Below are positions 43,572 through 52,464 of a stretch of DNA of 64,000 nucleotides, in pieces. Both the position numbers and the translations under genes were made by a program. The stretch comes from Streptomyces lunaelactis (GTDB taxonomy: Bacteria; Actinomycetota; Actinomycetes; Streptomycetales; Streptomycetaceae). The notes below the pieces were generated by a model, which saw only the letters and a list, made by a program, of their open reading frames with translations, ran no database searches and was not told the DNA's origin. The first letter of the stretch is position 1, and the number at the start of each line of letters is the position of its first letter. The DNA lies in contig NZ_CP026304.1 of assembly GCF_003054555.1 (NCBI RefSeq), positions 8,332,101 through 8,396,100 on the forward strand, given 5' to 3'.

Positions 43572-45017
43572 CTACCGCCTCGTGAGCGCGTCCCCGGTGT
43601 CCGCGCGCAGTCGGTCCCGGACCACCGAGATCGCCACGACCAGCGCCGCCACCAGTACGGAGAGGATCACCTGATCCCGTCCGGCGTCGTCGGTCAGCAT
43701 GTAGACCAGGACGAACGAGATCATCGCGATCGTCGCCCACGTCAGGTACGGGAAGAGCCACATCCGTACGACGAGCTTGTCCGGCGACTCGCGCAGCAGG
43801 ATGGCGCGCATCTTCAGCTGGGTGAAGCAGATGACCAGCCAGACGAGCAGGGCAACCGCACCTGAGGAGTTCAGCAGGAAGAGGAACACCGTGTCGGGCC
43901 ACTGGTAGTTGAAGAACACCGCGACGAAGCCGAAGACGACCGACCCCAGAATGGCAGCCTGAGGCACGCCGCGGCTGTTCGTGCGGGCGAACGGCTTGGG
44001 CGCGTCGCCGCGCTCGCCGAGCGAGAAAGCCATACGGGAGGCGGTGTACAGGCCGGAGTTGAGGCAGGAGAGCACTGCGGTGAGGACGATGACGTTCATG
44101 ATCTGGCCGGCGTGCGGGATGCCGATCGTCTCCAGCGCCGCTACGTACGAGCCGTTCTCCTTGATCGCAGGATCGTCCCACCGGAGCAGGGACACCACGA
44201 CCAGGATCGAGCCGAGGTAGAAGACGCCGATCCGCCAGATCACGCTGTTGGTGGCCTTGGTGACAGCACGTCGCGGGTCCTCGGACTCGCCGGCGGCGAG
44301 GGTGACGATCTCGCTTCCCATGAAGGAGAAGACGACCATCAGGATGCCGGTGAGGATCGCTCCGGGCCCGTTGGGCAGGAACCCACCGTGGCCGGTCAGA
44401 TTGGCCAGGCCCACGGCTTCGTGGCCGGAGCCGGGCAGTACGCCGAACACCGCGAGCCCGCCGATCACGATGAACGCGGCGATGGCGACGACCTTGATCC
44501 CGGCGAACCAGAACTCGAACTCGCCGTAGGAGCCGACCGAGACCAGGTTGGTCGCCGTGAGGACCACCATGACGATGAGGGCCCAGCCCCACTGCGGGAC
44601 CGCCGGGATCCATCCCTCGAGGATCTTCCCGCCGGCGGTGGCCTCGACGGCCAGGACCACGACCCAGAAGAACCAGTACAGCCAGCCGATGGAGAAGCCG
44701 GCCCAGCGGCCGAGTGCCCGGTCGGCGTAGGCGGAGAAGGAGCCGGAGGTGGGGTGGGCCGCGGCCATCTCGCCGAGCATCCGCATGACAAAGACGACCA
44801 TCGCGCCGACCAGGGCGTACGAGAGCAGGATGCCGGGTCCGGCGGCCGCGATGCCGGAGGCGGAACCGACGAACAGGCCCGCGCCGATCACACCGCCGAT
44901 CGCGATCATCGACAGATGACGGTTCTTGAGCCCGGCCTGGAGGCCGTCCGCGGAAGGCGTCTGCCCGCTCTCACGGGGTGGCGAAGCCACGTCGGTGTTC
45001 GAGGGTTGCGCGCTCAT
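43572..45017 (-). CDS. Amino-acid permease (APC superfamily, AAT/GABA type)
   Basis: AAGGAC lies 6 bases before ATG 45017. The 481-residue protein has the usual twelve membrane helices, with the signature LSMIAIGGVIGAGLFVGSAS in helix 1 and GEMAAAHPTSGSFSAYADRA after helix 2, plus SFMGSEIVTLAAGESEDPRR in helix 6/loop. It imports an amino acid with protons; the substrate (GABA, aromatic or branched) cannot be told from sequence. A divergently placed Lrp/AsnC gene would normally regulate it, but here only the tail of that gene survives. Confidence 0.9.
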   Translation of the reverse strand: MSAQPSNTDVASPPRESGQTPSADGLQAGLKNRHLSMIAIGGVIGAGLFVGSASGIAAAGPGILLSYALVGAMVVFVMRMLGEMAAAHPTSGSFSAYADRALGRWAGFSIGWLYWFFWVVVLAVEATAGGKILEGWIPAVPQWGWALIVMVVLTATNLVSVGSYGEFEFWFAGIKVVAIAAFIVIGGLAVFGVLPGSGHEAVGLANLTGHGGFLPNGPGAILTGILMVVFSFMGSEIVTLAAGESEDPRRAVTKATNSVIWRIGVFYLGSILVVVSLLRWDDPAIKENGSYVAALETIGIPHAGQIMNVIVLTAVLSCLNSGLYTASRMAFSLGERGDAPKPFARTNSRGVPQAAILGSVVFGFVAVFFNYQWPDTVFLFLLNSSGAVALLVWLVICFTQLKMRAILLRESPDKLVVRMWLFPYLTWATIAMISFVLVYMLTDDAGRDQVILSVLVAALVVAISVVRDRLRADTGDALTRR

Positions 45018-45402
45018 GCTCAGTCCTTACAGGGGGGAACGGGGGACCGGCCTGTGGGTCGTCCACATGCCGAGCAGGGGTGGGACAACGGTGTGTACGA
45101 CCACAGGGGGAGGCCGGAATGCCGATTCGCTGGAGCAGGGCTGCCTGTTCGCGGCCTGCTCGCCGTTGCCGGTGCCCACGGGTCGGGTGAGGACGGCCGC
45201 CCGGCGCATCGGGCTCGCGTACTTCGAGCCGCCGGGGGCGAGGACACGTGACCGTATGGAACGCCAGGGGTGACCCGGCGCGCGGAATCGGGGTACGCAG
45301 AAGGTAGGAGCGAACGCGACCGCGCCACCATGGACAGATGTCACGCGCGCCGGAGCCCGGTTCGTACAAATGCTCAAACGCGGTCGTAGGTGTGCAGCGG
45401 AG
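45018..45402. other. Intergenic region between permease and TrkA-like gene
   Basis: No coding frame with motif or ribosome site is seen in about 385 bases. It must contain the permease promoter and the end of the TrkA-like gene's transcript. Confidence 0.5.
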
Positions 45403-46773
45403 TCAGCCCGGGAGATGCGCGGCGGCGATCTCCGTGCGGGCGTCGCCTTCCTGCGGGTGATCGCAGCGGTCCGCCACGGGCCACGGTACGAAGGCCCCGT
45501 CCCCGCACTGCACCAGCAGCTGCTTGCCGTGTGCCACGACGCCCCGCGGTCGCAGCCCGCTCAGACTCGCGGTCGTATACGCGGCGGTCAGGCTGTTGAG
45601 ATCGTGGACGTCACCGATCCGGAACAGGGAGCGGGTCTCGGCGATGGCCTCGTGCTCGCCCGCGCGCATGATCACACGCAACTCGGGCGCGACTGCCAGG
45701 GCCGTCACCGATACGGCGATGTTGTCCAGGTCGTCGGAGGCCACGGCGGCCAGCGCCTGCGCCTGCCGCAGACCGAGCGTGCTCAGCACGAACCGGTCGG
45801 TCGCATCGGCTACGACCACGGGCACACCAAGTGCCCTGGCCAGCCGCAGGTTCGGCGCCGCCGGATTCCGCTCGACCGCGATCACGCCGATGCCCAGAGC
45901 CTGCAGCTGGGTGCACAGACGCAGGCCGACCTGTCCGAGCCCGACGACCACCACATGCCCCGCCCGCGGCAGGGCCCGGGACCCTACGATGCCGACCGCG
46001 CGCGGTCCCAGCAGACGATCGACCATGCCCGCTGTGAAGACCGCGGTGAAGACAATGGTGACAAGCATCGCGACGGCGGAGAACGCCAGATAGCCGTCCG
46101 AGCCATGGGCGGCTGCCGGGCCGACGGCGGACACGGTGCGCGCCGCCTCGAACAGCGCCTGGACCGGCGGGCGGTGGAGGAAAGCCACGGCCCAGGCCCA
46201 GTCGGCCAGCAGCACCGTGAGCAGCCCGGCCAGACCCGTCAGCATGATCCGCGAACTGCCGTCGTGCGGTCGCAGCTGCCCGCGGATCCTGCCCAGCCTG
46301 GCCCGGCACCGCAGCGAGCGAGGCGGCTGCCACGGCTCCTCGTGCACGGCGTCGTCCTGCCAGCGGGCGCCTATGTGGCCCGCGGGTGTCCGGTTGAGGC
46401 TCAGCAGACCCGGCTGGAGGCAGGCGGCCAGGAGCACGGGTGCGGCGACATCGGCCGGCGAGGTGACCTGGCAGTTCGGGAGTACGCGCAGGAGTTGCTC
46501 GCCGACCGTCCGGTCGAAGACGGTCACGACCAGCTTGAGGCTGGGGCGGATGTGCTCGACGGCGAGCGCGTAACGCAACGACTCGACGTCGTCGTCGAGC
46601 AGCACCGCGACGCCCGCCACCTCCCGACGCAGCGCCCGGCGCAGATCCTCGTCCGTGGGACGGTCGAGGTGGCGCACGAGGTGCCCGGCCGACTGCAGCA
46701 GACCGCAGACTCTGCGCGCCATGTCGCTGCCGATGACCACGTAGTACTGCTGTGGCGCTGCGTTCTCGGGCAT
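45403..46773 (-). CDS. TrkA-like NAD-binding K+ channel protein
   Basis: From ATG 46773 (GAGGGAG about 10 bases upstream) the protein has 456 residues. The first Rossmann unit (YYVVIGSDMARRVCGLLQSA) and the second (GHVVVVGLGQVGLRLCTQLQ, then GIGVIAVERNPAAPNLRLAR) are RCK domains. Between them lie two membrane helices around a short loop (IMLTGLAGLLTVLLADWAWA and YLAFSAVAMLVTIVFTAVFT). A selectivity filter such as TxGYG is not seen, so it is not a canonical pore. It fits actinobacterial TrkA-N/potassium-channel proteins that sense NAD(H) or ligand. Confidence 0.8.
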   Translation of the reverse strand: MPENAAPQQYYVVIGSDMARRVCGLLQSAGHLVRHLDRPTDEDLRRALRREVAGVAVLLDDDVESLRYALAVEHIRPSLKLVVTVFDRTVGEQLLRVLPNCQVTSPADVAAPVLLAACLQPGLLSLNRTPAGHIGARWQDDAVHEEPWQPPRSLRCRARLGRIRGQLRPHDGSSRIMLTGLAGLLTVLLADWAWAVAFLHRPPVQALFEAARTVSAVGPAAAHGSDGYLAFSAVAMLVTIVFTAVFTAGMVDRLLGPRAVGIVGSRALPRAGHVVVVGLGQVGLRLCTQLQALGIGVIAVERNPAAPNLRLARALGVPVVVADATDRFVLSTLGLRQAQALAAVASDDLDNIAVSVTALAVAPELRVIMRAGEHEAIAETRSLFRIGDVHDLNSLTAAYTTASLSGLRPRGVVAHGKQLLVQCGDGAFVPWPVADRCDHPQEGDARTEIAAAHLPG

Positions 46774-46947
46774 CGTGTATGCACTCCCTCGCCTCTCAGG
46801 TGGTGAGAACGCTAGAGGCGTGGTCCGCGCGTGTGCTCGTCCCTGTGTCTGAGATGGGGGAGCCATTGGCTGTACGACTGCACAAGGCCGAAGAGCCCAC
46901 TTCGATCGCCTTGTGCATCCCCGAATCGCGTTGGTAGATCACTGCCC

Positions 46948-47571
46948 TCAGATGCAGAGGTCGGGCGGGAAGCCGGTCCAGCGAAGCTCTGCGGGAAGGT
47001 GCCCCGTGTCGTTGTAGAAGAGCACCGAAGCGGGCCGGCCGGGTGCGTATCGGATGACGGTCAGCGCGGCGTTTGCGTGGCTGAGGCCCATCCAGCGCCA
47101 CTTCGGAGCGTCGAGGGCCGCTCGGACGAGCCAGCCAATGAGGAAGTTGTGGGTGACGATCAGTTCGTGGCGAGGCTCGTCACCGTCGACCGGTCCGGTG
47201 AACTGCGCGAGAGCTGCCTGAGCCAACTCCGGGCCCCGCTCGCGCTCTTCGGCCGGGAACTGGGACAGGCGGGCAAGCATGGCGTCGGCCGATTCCGAAG
47301 GCAGCTCTCCTCGCTGAGGCAGGTAGGGGATGTAGTCCCCGGCCGGTTCCGACACCTGCAAGGGAACGCCGTCGAGCTGGTCGCAGACCAGCTGGGCAGT
47401 CTGCTCCGCTCGTGGGAGCGGGCCGTGGTGGACAGCCTTGAGAGGGCTGCGCTGGAGCCGCTCCCCAAGCAGTACGGCTTGTCGGCGGCCGTTGTCCGTC
47501 AGCCTGCTCTCATCCGGTGAGGCCTCACCGTGCCGAGCGAGGTAGAGGTAGCGGGCAGCTGTTCCCGTCAT
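46948..47571 (-). CDS. Histidine phosphatase family protein
   Basis: The 207-residue protein shows YLYLARHGEASPDESRLTDN with the catalytic His of the RHG motif, HHGPLPRAEQTAQLVC with the second Arg, and ELIVTHNFLIGWLVRAAL with the second His. These are the phosphate-pocket residues of the phosphoglycerate-mutase-like superfamily. The substrate is unknown. The start at ATG 47571 leaves the active-site Arg/His at residues 14-15, as expected. Confidence 0.85.
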   Translation of the reverse strand: MTGTAARYLYLARHGEASPDESRLTDNGRRQAVLLGERLQRSPLKAVHHGPLPRAEQTAQLVCDQLDGVPLQVSEPAGDYIPYLPQRGELPSESADAMLARLSQFPAEERERGPELAQAALAQFTGPVDGDEPRHELIVTHNFLIGWLVRAALDAPKWRWMGLSHANAALTVIRYAPGRPASVLFYNDTGHLPAELRWTGFPPDLCI

Positions 47572-47689
47572 GGGCGAGTCCTCCGTCAGCGTTCATGATC
47601 TTGCGTACGCTGGGACGGACGTTGACAAGCGCGGTGTGGTTCCGCCGCCGACGAACGCAGCACGCAGAGGCACCGCCCGTCCGACGGCA

Positions 47690-48189
47690 CTGGCCTCCAG
47701 CCGGTCACGGGGCATCGAAAAGCGCGCTGACCGACTCGCCGTTGTGGACACGGTGCTCGCCGCGACCGTCGACCATGCCGTAGGCACCGGACGGGACTCC
47801 CACGCATGGCAGTTGGCCTGGGCGATCACCACCTTCCTTGCCCGGCACGGACGTTGGGCCGACGTCGCCGCCTTCCACACCACGGCCCTCGCCGCCGCGG
47901 TCCGCCTCGGGGACCCGGCCGCCCAGGCCGACGTTGACTGCTACGAGCGCGGCCTGAACCTCAACCGCGCGCTGGGCCACCGCTACAACGAGGCCGAGAC
48001 CCCAGTCCACCTGAGCCAGACCCAAGGGCGACGGGATCTCTCGAACAGGCCAACAGGGCCCTGCACCAGGCCCTCGCCATCTACCTCGAAATCGACCCTC
48101 CCGAAGAGGACGTGGACCAGGTCCGCACACTGTTGCGCGAACTCGGGACACCACCGGGGCCGGCCGCGGCAGAGCCGGAACAGCTCTGA
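47690..48189 (+). pseudogene. TPR tail of an AfsR-like regulator, decayed
   Basis: The first part (VVDTVLAATVDHAVGTGRDS, WQLAWAITTFLARHGRWADV, AAFHTTALAAAVRLGDPAAQ) is TPR sequence like the C-terminal region of AfsR/SARP or NB-ARC regulators. After a deletion and frame change near 48010-48060 the ending reads LAIYLEIDPPEEDVDQVRTL LR and stops at 48189. Winged-helix, BTAD and NB-ARC domains are absent. The gene is not functional. Confidence 0.6.
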
Positions 48190-48391
48190 CCGCGCGACGG
48201 GCCGACGAGAGATGGACGGCTCCGCACCAGACCGTGGGCGCAATGTCTACGGGTGAGACGGGAGTAAACGAAGAAGCCTGTTGTCGCTGGCCATTGATAC
48301 GCACAGTTGATCGACGCTAGCTTTCTTCGTCACGTACCCCCGCCCCTGCGTACACGCTTCGGGCGGTCCCACTCATGATGTGGAGTACTTC

Positions 48392-49924
48392 ATGGCTCAG
48401 CTGCGCTCCAGACGCCTGCGCGCCGCCCTCGCGGTGCCGGCCGGTCTGGCGCTGACCGCGTCGCTCGGCTTTCTGCCGGGCACCGCCCAGGCCGCCGTTC
48501 AGGACACCCCTGCCACGGCTGCCACGGAGGGTCCCAAGCTCTCGTACGTGGTCAACACCAGGGCGAACCTCGGCACCATCAAGGCCGTTGAGAAGGCCAT
48601 AGCCGCGGCCGGCGGCACCATTGTCATCACCCACGAGAAGATCGGCGTCATCGTCGTCCACTCGACGAACCCCGACTTCGCCAAGCAGATGCGCACGGTC
48701 AAGGGCGTACAGAGCGCGGGTGCCACGCGTACCGCCGCACTCGCCCCTGCGAGCACCACCGAGATCGGCGCCCCGGAGTACGTGGACAGCGCCAAGGCGC
48801 AGGCCGGTACGGCCTCCACTGATGGTGCCGAGCCGCTCGAGGCCGACCAGTGGGACCTGCGCGCCATCGGCGCGGACAAGGCCGCCAAGATCAACCCGGG
48901 CAGCGGGAAGGTCACCGTCGCCGTGATCGACACCGGCGTCGACGACACCCACCCCGACCTCGCCGCGAACTTCTCCAAGAGCCAGTCCGCCAACTGTGTG
49001 GGCGGCGTCGCGGACACGAGCGAGGGCGCCTGGCGTCCGTACGACCCCGCGAACGACTACCACGGCACGCACGTCGCGGGTGAGATAGCCGCCGCCCGTA
49101 ACGGCATCGGCGTCGCCGGTGTCGCCCCGGGCGTGAAGGTCGCCTCGATCAAGGTGAGCGACCCGACGACCAGCCTCTTCTTCCCGGAGAGCGTGGTCTG
49201 TGCGTTCGTCTTCGCCGCCGACCACGGTGTCGAGATAACCAACAACAGCTACTACATCGACCCGTGGCTCTACAACTGCATGGACGACCCGGACCAGAAG
49301 GCCATCGTCGACGCGGTCAACCGGGCCTCCCTGTATGCGCAGAGCAAGGGCACGCTGCACGTCGCGTCCGCGGGCAACTCCAACGACGACCTGGACTCCG
49401 ACGCGATCGTCGACGACTCCAGCCCCGACGACACCACCCCGGTCCCGCGGACCATCGACCCGCACGAGTGCTTCGACATCCCGACCCAGCTGCCGGGTGT
49501 CGTCACGGTCTCCGCGACCGGCGTGCAGAACCTGAAGTCGTACTACTCCAGCTACGGAGTCGGCGTCGTTGATGTCGCGGCCCCGGGCGGCGACAAGTAC
49601 CAGATTCCGGACACCCCGTCGAAGAACGGGCGGATCCTTGCAACCATGCCCAACAACGGGTACGCCTTCCTTCAGGGCACCTCGATGGCAAGCCCGCACG
49701 TGGCCGGTGTCGCGGCGCTTCTCAAGAGCACCCACCCGTGGGCCGGCCCGCTGGCCCTGCAGGCACTGCTCAAGGCCCAGGCGGACAACCCGGGTTGCCC
49801 GACGGGCCTGTACGACCCCGACGGCAACGGCATCGAAGACTCCACATGCAAGGGCTCCAAGCGGGTCAACGGCTTCTACGGTTACGGCATCGTCAACGCG
49901 CTCGACGCCGTCACACAGCACTGA
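48392..49924 (+). CDS. Secreted S8 (subtilisin-like) serine protease
   Basis: From ATG 48392 the 510-residue preproenzyme has a signal peptide (MAQLRSRRLRAALAVPAGLA, cut near TAQA), a propeptide (about 45-130) and the catalytic domain. The triad lies in VAVIDTGVDDTHPDL (Asp, about 180), YHGTHVAGEIAAARNG (His, about 225) and GTSMASPHVAGVAALLKS (Ser, about 430); ASAGNSNDD holds the oxyanion-hole Asn. Cys residues could form disulfides. It degrades protein outside the cell. A clear terminator follows. Confidence 0.9.
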   Translation: MAQLRSRRLRAALAVPAGLALTASLGFLPGTAQAAVQDTPATAATEGPKLSYVVNTRANLGTIKAVEKAIAAAGGTIVITHEKIGVIVVHSTNPDFAKQMRTVKGVQSAGATRTAALAPASTTEIGAPEYVDSAKAQAGTASTDGAEPLEADQWDLRAIGADKAAKINPGSGKVTVAVIDTGVDDTHPDLAANFSKSQSANCVGGVADTSEGAWRPYDPANDYHGTHVAGEIAAARNGIGVAGVAPGVKVASIKVSDPTTSLFFPESVVCAFVFAADHGVEITNNSYYIDPWLYNCMDDPDQKAIVDAVNRASLYAQSKGTLHVASAGNSNDDLDSDAIVDDSSPDDTTPVPRTIDPHECFDIPTQLPGVVTVSATGVQNLKSYYSSYGVGVVDVAAPGGDKYQIPDTPSKNGRILATMPNNGYAFLQGTSMASPHVAGVAALLKSTHPWAGPLALQALLKAQADNPGCPTGLYDPDGNGIEDSTCKGSKRVNGFYGYGIVNALDAVTQH

Positions 49925-49936
49925 CCCACCGCGCGC

Positions 49937-49967
49937 CCTGGGGCCTGCCGCACCGGCAGGCCCCAGG
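49937..49967 (+). terminator. Terminator hairpin of the protease gene
   Basis: CCTGGGGCCTGCC pairs perfectly with GGCAGGCCCCAGG over a 5-base loop, 13 bases after the stop codon. Confidence 0.8.
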
Positions 49968-50131
49968 CGTCGGCTCCAAGACGGCTGCTCCCTCGAAGCG
50001 GGCAATGGTTCTAGGTTCAGTCGCCAACGCCGATGATCACCATCCTTCCGGTGCTCACCGAGACACCACCGGCCCTGCTGTCTGACCTCAGCGTTACGAT
50101 CACGGTTCGTCACCGAGGACTGGGAGGGGCC

Positions 50132-50689
50132 ATGACCGAGAGTTCGGGCGTGGTGCACGATTTGGATGCCAACGGCGTCGTCGAGCTGAGATTTGAGCTG
50201 CGGCAGCCGGACTGGCAGGACGCGTTCCGCGGCCGGGCTCAGGTGCCGCAGGGAGCGAAGGCCCGGCTGCTCGGGCTCCTGGGCCCGCTGCTCCTCGTGG
50301 CGGCGGTGTTCATCCTCAGCGGCAACGGCCTGGTCGCAGGTGCCACGTTCTGCGGCCTGTTGCTGGGCCTGCCGCTCAGGCGAGGCATTGTGGCCGCTCG
50401 GCAGGCCAGGGCGGGCGCCCCGCTCGGGCCGTGGACAGCGACCGTCGCCGACTCCGGCGACGGGATACGGTTCGCGGGCACCGACATGGAAGTCCGCCGG
50501 GGCTGGGGCAGCCTCGGCGGCTACGTGGAGACGGCGGCAGGGTTCGTGCTGCTAGCCCCGGCCCCGCACAGCCTGGTGGTGCTCTACCTGCCGAAGCGGG
50601 CACTGTCCGCGCCAGTCGGAATCGACCGGCTGCGGGCGATACTCGATCGGCGCCTGCACCGGTACGGCCGCTACGCGGCGAGGCACTGA
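50132..50689 (+). CDS. YcxB-like membrane protein
   Basis: GGGAGGGG precedes ATG 50132. The 185-residue protein has a short N-terminal strand region (VELRFELRQPDWQDAFRG), two adjacent membrane helices (LLGLLGPLLLVAAVFILSG and LVAGATFCGLLLGLPL) and a soluble C-terminal domain (GIRFAGTDMEVRRGWGSLGG, YVETAAGFVLLAPAPHSLVV, YLPKRAL). This order is that of YcxB-like proteins. Their role is unknown. Confidence 0.75.
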   Translation: MTESSGVVHDLDANGVVELRFELRQPDWQDAFRGRAQVPQGAKARLLGLLGPLLLVAAVFILSGNGLVAGATFCGLLLGLPLRRGIVAARQARAGAPLGPWTATVADSGDGIRFAGTDMEVRRGWGSLGGYVETAAGFVLLAPAPHSLVVLYLPKRALSAPVGIDRLRAILDRRLHRYGRYAARH

Positions 50690-50964
50690 GCCCGTGAGGA
50701 TGGAACCCGAAGGGCAAGCCGTCATCGCGGACGGCCCGCTCCCCGACTGGGACGCCGGCGAAGGGGAGATCGACAGGCGCGTGGCGCAGCTCCACGCGAT
50801 CCTCCGTCCGACATGCTGCCCGGAGTCCGGGGTCAACCGAGCCAACAGACTGGAGTTTGAGCTGAACGGGGTTGCGAGGGACCGCCGCTGCCAGATAGAG
50901 CAGCTTGCCCATCGCGTCGATGCGCGTGAGCCAGCACCCGCAGCCGCTCACGAGGTCCGCGCCC

Positions 50965-51144
50965 GCGCGGTTCACGACGAAGGACCTGGAGGAGCAGACG
51001 CGGGGTGTGGAGTGCCGTAAGGACTCCGGCGTCGTGGATGAGATCCCGGGTGCGTACAAGCCGATCGAGAAGGTGATGGAGCAGCAGCGGGACCTGGTGC
51101 AGGTCGTGGCCAAGCTCAAGCAGGTCATCTGCGTCAAGGGCTGA
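50965..51144 (+). pseudogene. rtcB: rtcB 3' fragment
   Basis: The frame reads FTTKDLEEQTRGVECRKDSG, VVDEIPGAYKPIEKVMEQQR, DLVQVVAKLKQVICVKG and stop, the exact C-terminal 57 residues of bacterial RtcB, the GTP/Mn-dependent RNA ligase that repairs and joins tRNA pieces. Upstream of 50965 the sequence is unrelated. The first 88 bases are repeated at 58365-58452, where they are attached to the part of rtcB that is missing here. Confidence 0.85.
50967..51054 (+). repeat. Left copy of 88-bp direct repeat (rtcB segment)
   Basis: This is identical to 58365-58452 apart from two bases (A/T and C/T, near its left end). Here it is joined to the 3' end of rtcB on its right and to unrelated DNA on its left. 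The offset between copies is 7398 bases. Confidence 0.85.
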
Positions 51145-51180
51145 GGGCGTCTACCGTCGAGGGGCCGTGGACTCCGCACA

Positions 51181-51522
51181 TTGTGCGAGGTCTGCGGCCC
51201 CTCCTCGCTGAACCGACTGTCCGGCAGGGAGTTTTCGCGCGGGTACCGATATCAATTCGTCGAGTGCCGAGCGTGGCACCTCCATGAGGAAGAGGAAGAC
51301 GCAGTCTGGCGCGCTGCAATCGCCCGGTTCTTCCTCAACATCACCCGGAACTATGACGCGTTCGGCTGTCTGCTCGGGATGCGCAACTGCGCCAACTTCC
51401 GACCGCTGGCCGCCGAGCGCGGCCGACCCGTCGATGCGTCGGAGACGGTCCGTACCGAGCTGGATGGTCTCGCCCAATGGCCCGGCCTGGCTTCTCCCCC
51501 GACGGCCCACGAGAGGTCCTAG
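51181..51522 (+). CDS. Hypothetical protein (uncertain)
   Basis: A TTG-start frame of 113 codons reads MCEVCGPSSLNRLSGREFSR, CRAWHLHEEEEDAVWRAAIA and FFLNITRNYDAFGCLLGMRN. Third positions are moderately GC-rich. There is no clear ribosome site and no motif I recognise, so it may be a fragment or not a gene. Confidence 0.3.
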   Translation: MCEVCGPSSLNRLSGREFSRGYRYQFVECRAWHLHEEEEDAVWRAAIARFFLNITRNYDAFGCLLGMRNCANFRPLAAERGRPVDASETVRTELDGLAQWPGLASPPTAHERS

Positions 51523-51849
51523 TGCGCAGACGGCAGTGTCACGGGCCGCTGATCAGCGCGAACGGGCCCGTGCGGCTGTGCCTTGTGCCGTTCGTCGTGC
51601 CATCACGGCCGCTCACCGCGCTCACCGATCCGTCCGTCGCAACGGGCCGCCCGCTCGGCATGTCTGGAGTCCGGATGGGCACACGGCATGCCTCGGACGG
51701 CGTAGACAGGAAATGCAGGGACTGCCGCTACCAGCAGGAACCGTCGTCCACACGGGCGACAGCGGCTCCGACCTTGCAGGGCCGCGACACCAACAGAGGC
51801 GCGACGGACTTCTCCCGGTCCAGTGGCGCCCGAAGGGAAGCACCCGGTC
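51523..51849. other. Interval without clear gene
   Basis: Overlapping frames exist in all phases, but none has a motif. The right end provides the promoter and ribosome site of the ATPase gene. Confidence 0.4.
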
Positions 51850-52404
51850 ATGATTACCACCGTCGCCCGCGCACCGGTATCGGGCCTGGCCGCCAGGGCT
51901 CCGAGTTCCAGTTGCGAGCCGTCCAACCCCCACCGCAACCGCGTCGACCTGGCCCTGGCCGCCGACCCGGCGCACATCGCCACCGCACGCCGGGAGGTCA
52001 CCGCCCATCTGCGGTGCTGGAACCTGGGCCACTTGGCAGCGGACGCAGCCCTGATCACCTCCGAGCTGGTGACCAACGCGGTGCTCTACGGCCGTACCGA
52101 GACCGTCACGGTGCACCTGGCCAAGTGCGGCACGTTGGCGGAGCCGCAGCTGCTGATCGCCGTCACCGACCAGTCCCCTGCCGCCGTGCCCGCCCCCTGT
52201 TCCCCGGCAGCTGCGGAAGAACACGGCCGCGGCCTGCTCATCCTCCAGTGCGTGGCCAGCTGCTGGGGTGTCGTGGCCAAGCCTCGCGGCGGGAAACTCG
52301 TCTGGGCCACCCTCGCCGTCAAAACCCCTGATCACGGGCACGAAACCGAGCTGTCACCATCACCGTGCTGCGCCGGCTCGCAATGGGCACCGGCCCTTGC
52401 CTGA
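51850..52404 (+). CDS. Anti-sigma-type ATP-binding protein (HATPase)
   Basis: From ATG 51850 (AGGGAA 10 bases upstream) the 184-residue protein shows the GHKL ATPase boxes: ALITSELVTNAVLYGRTE with the N-box Glu/Asn, LLIAVTDQSP with the G1 Asp, and EEHGRGLLILQCVASCWGV as the lid. LVWATLAV closes the fold. This is the RsbW/SpoIIAB-like family expanded in Streptomyces, which binds sigma or anti-sigma-antagonist proteins. A Ser/Pro/Cys-rich tail of about 30 residues is unusual. Its partner is not in the window. Confidence 0.8.
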   Translation: MITTVARAPVSGLAARAPSSSCEPSNPHRNRVDLALAADPAHIATARREVTAHLRCWNLGHLAADAALITSELVTNAVLYGRTETVTVHLAKCGTLAEPQLLIAVTDQSPAAVPAPCSPAAAEEHGRGLLILQCVASCWGVVAKPRGGKLVWATLAVKTPDHGHETELSPSPCCAGSQWAPALA

Positions 52405-52464
52405 CGCCCTTAGCTGCTGACGCCCGGAGCTGCCTGGCGTCCGTAGGCGACGGTGCACGGCCAC

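Noticed and set aside
48317..50158. 613-codon minus-strand frame
   Set aside because: Antisense to the S8 protease, with Gly/Val/Asp-rich composition and no motif.
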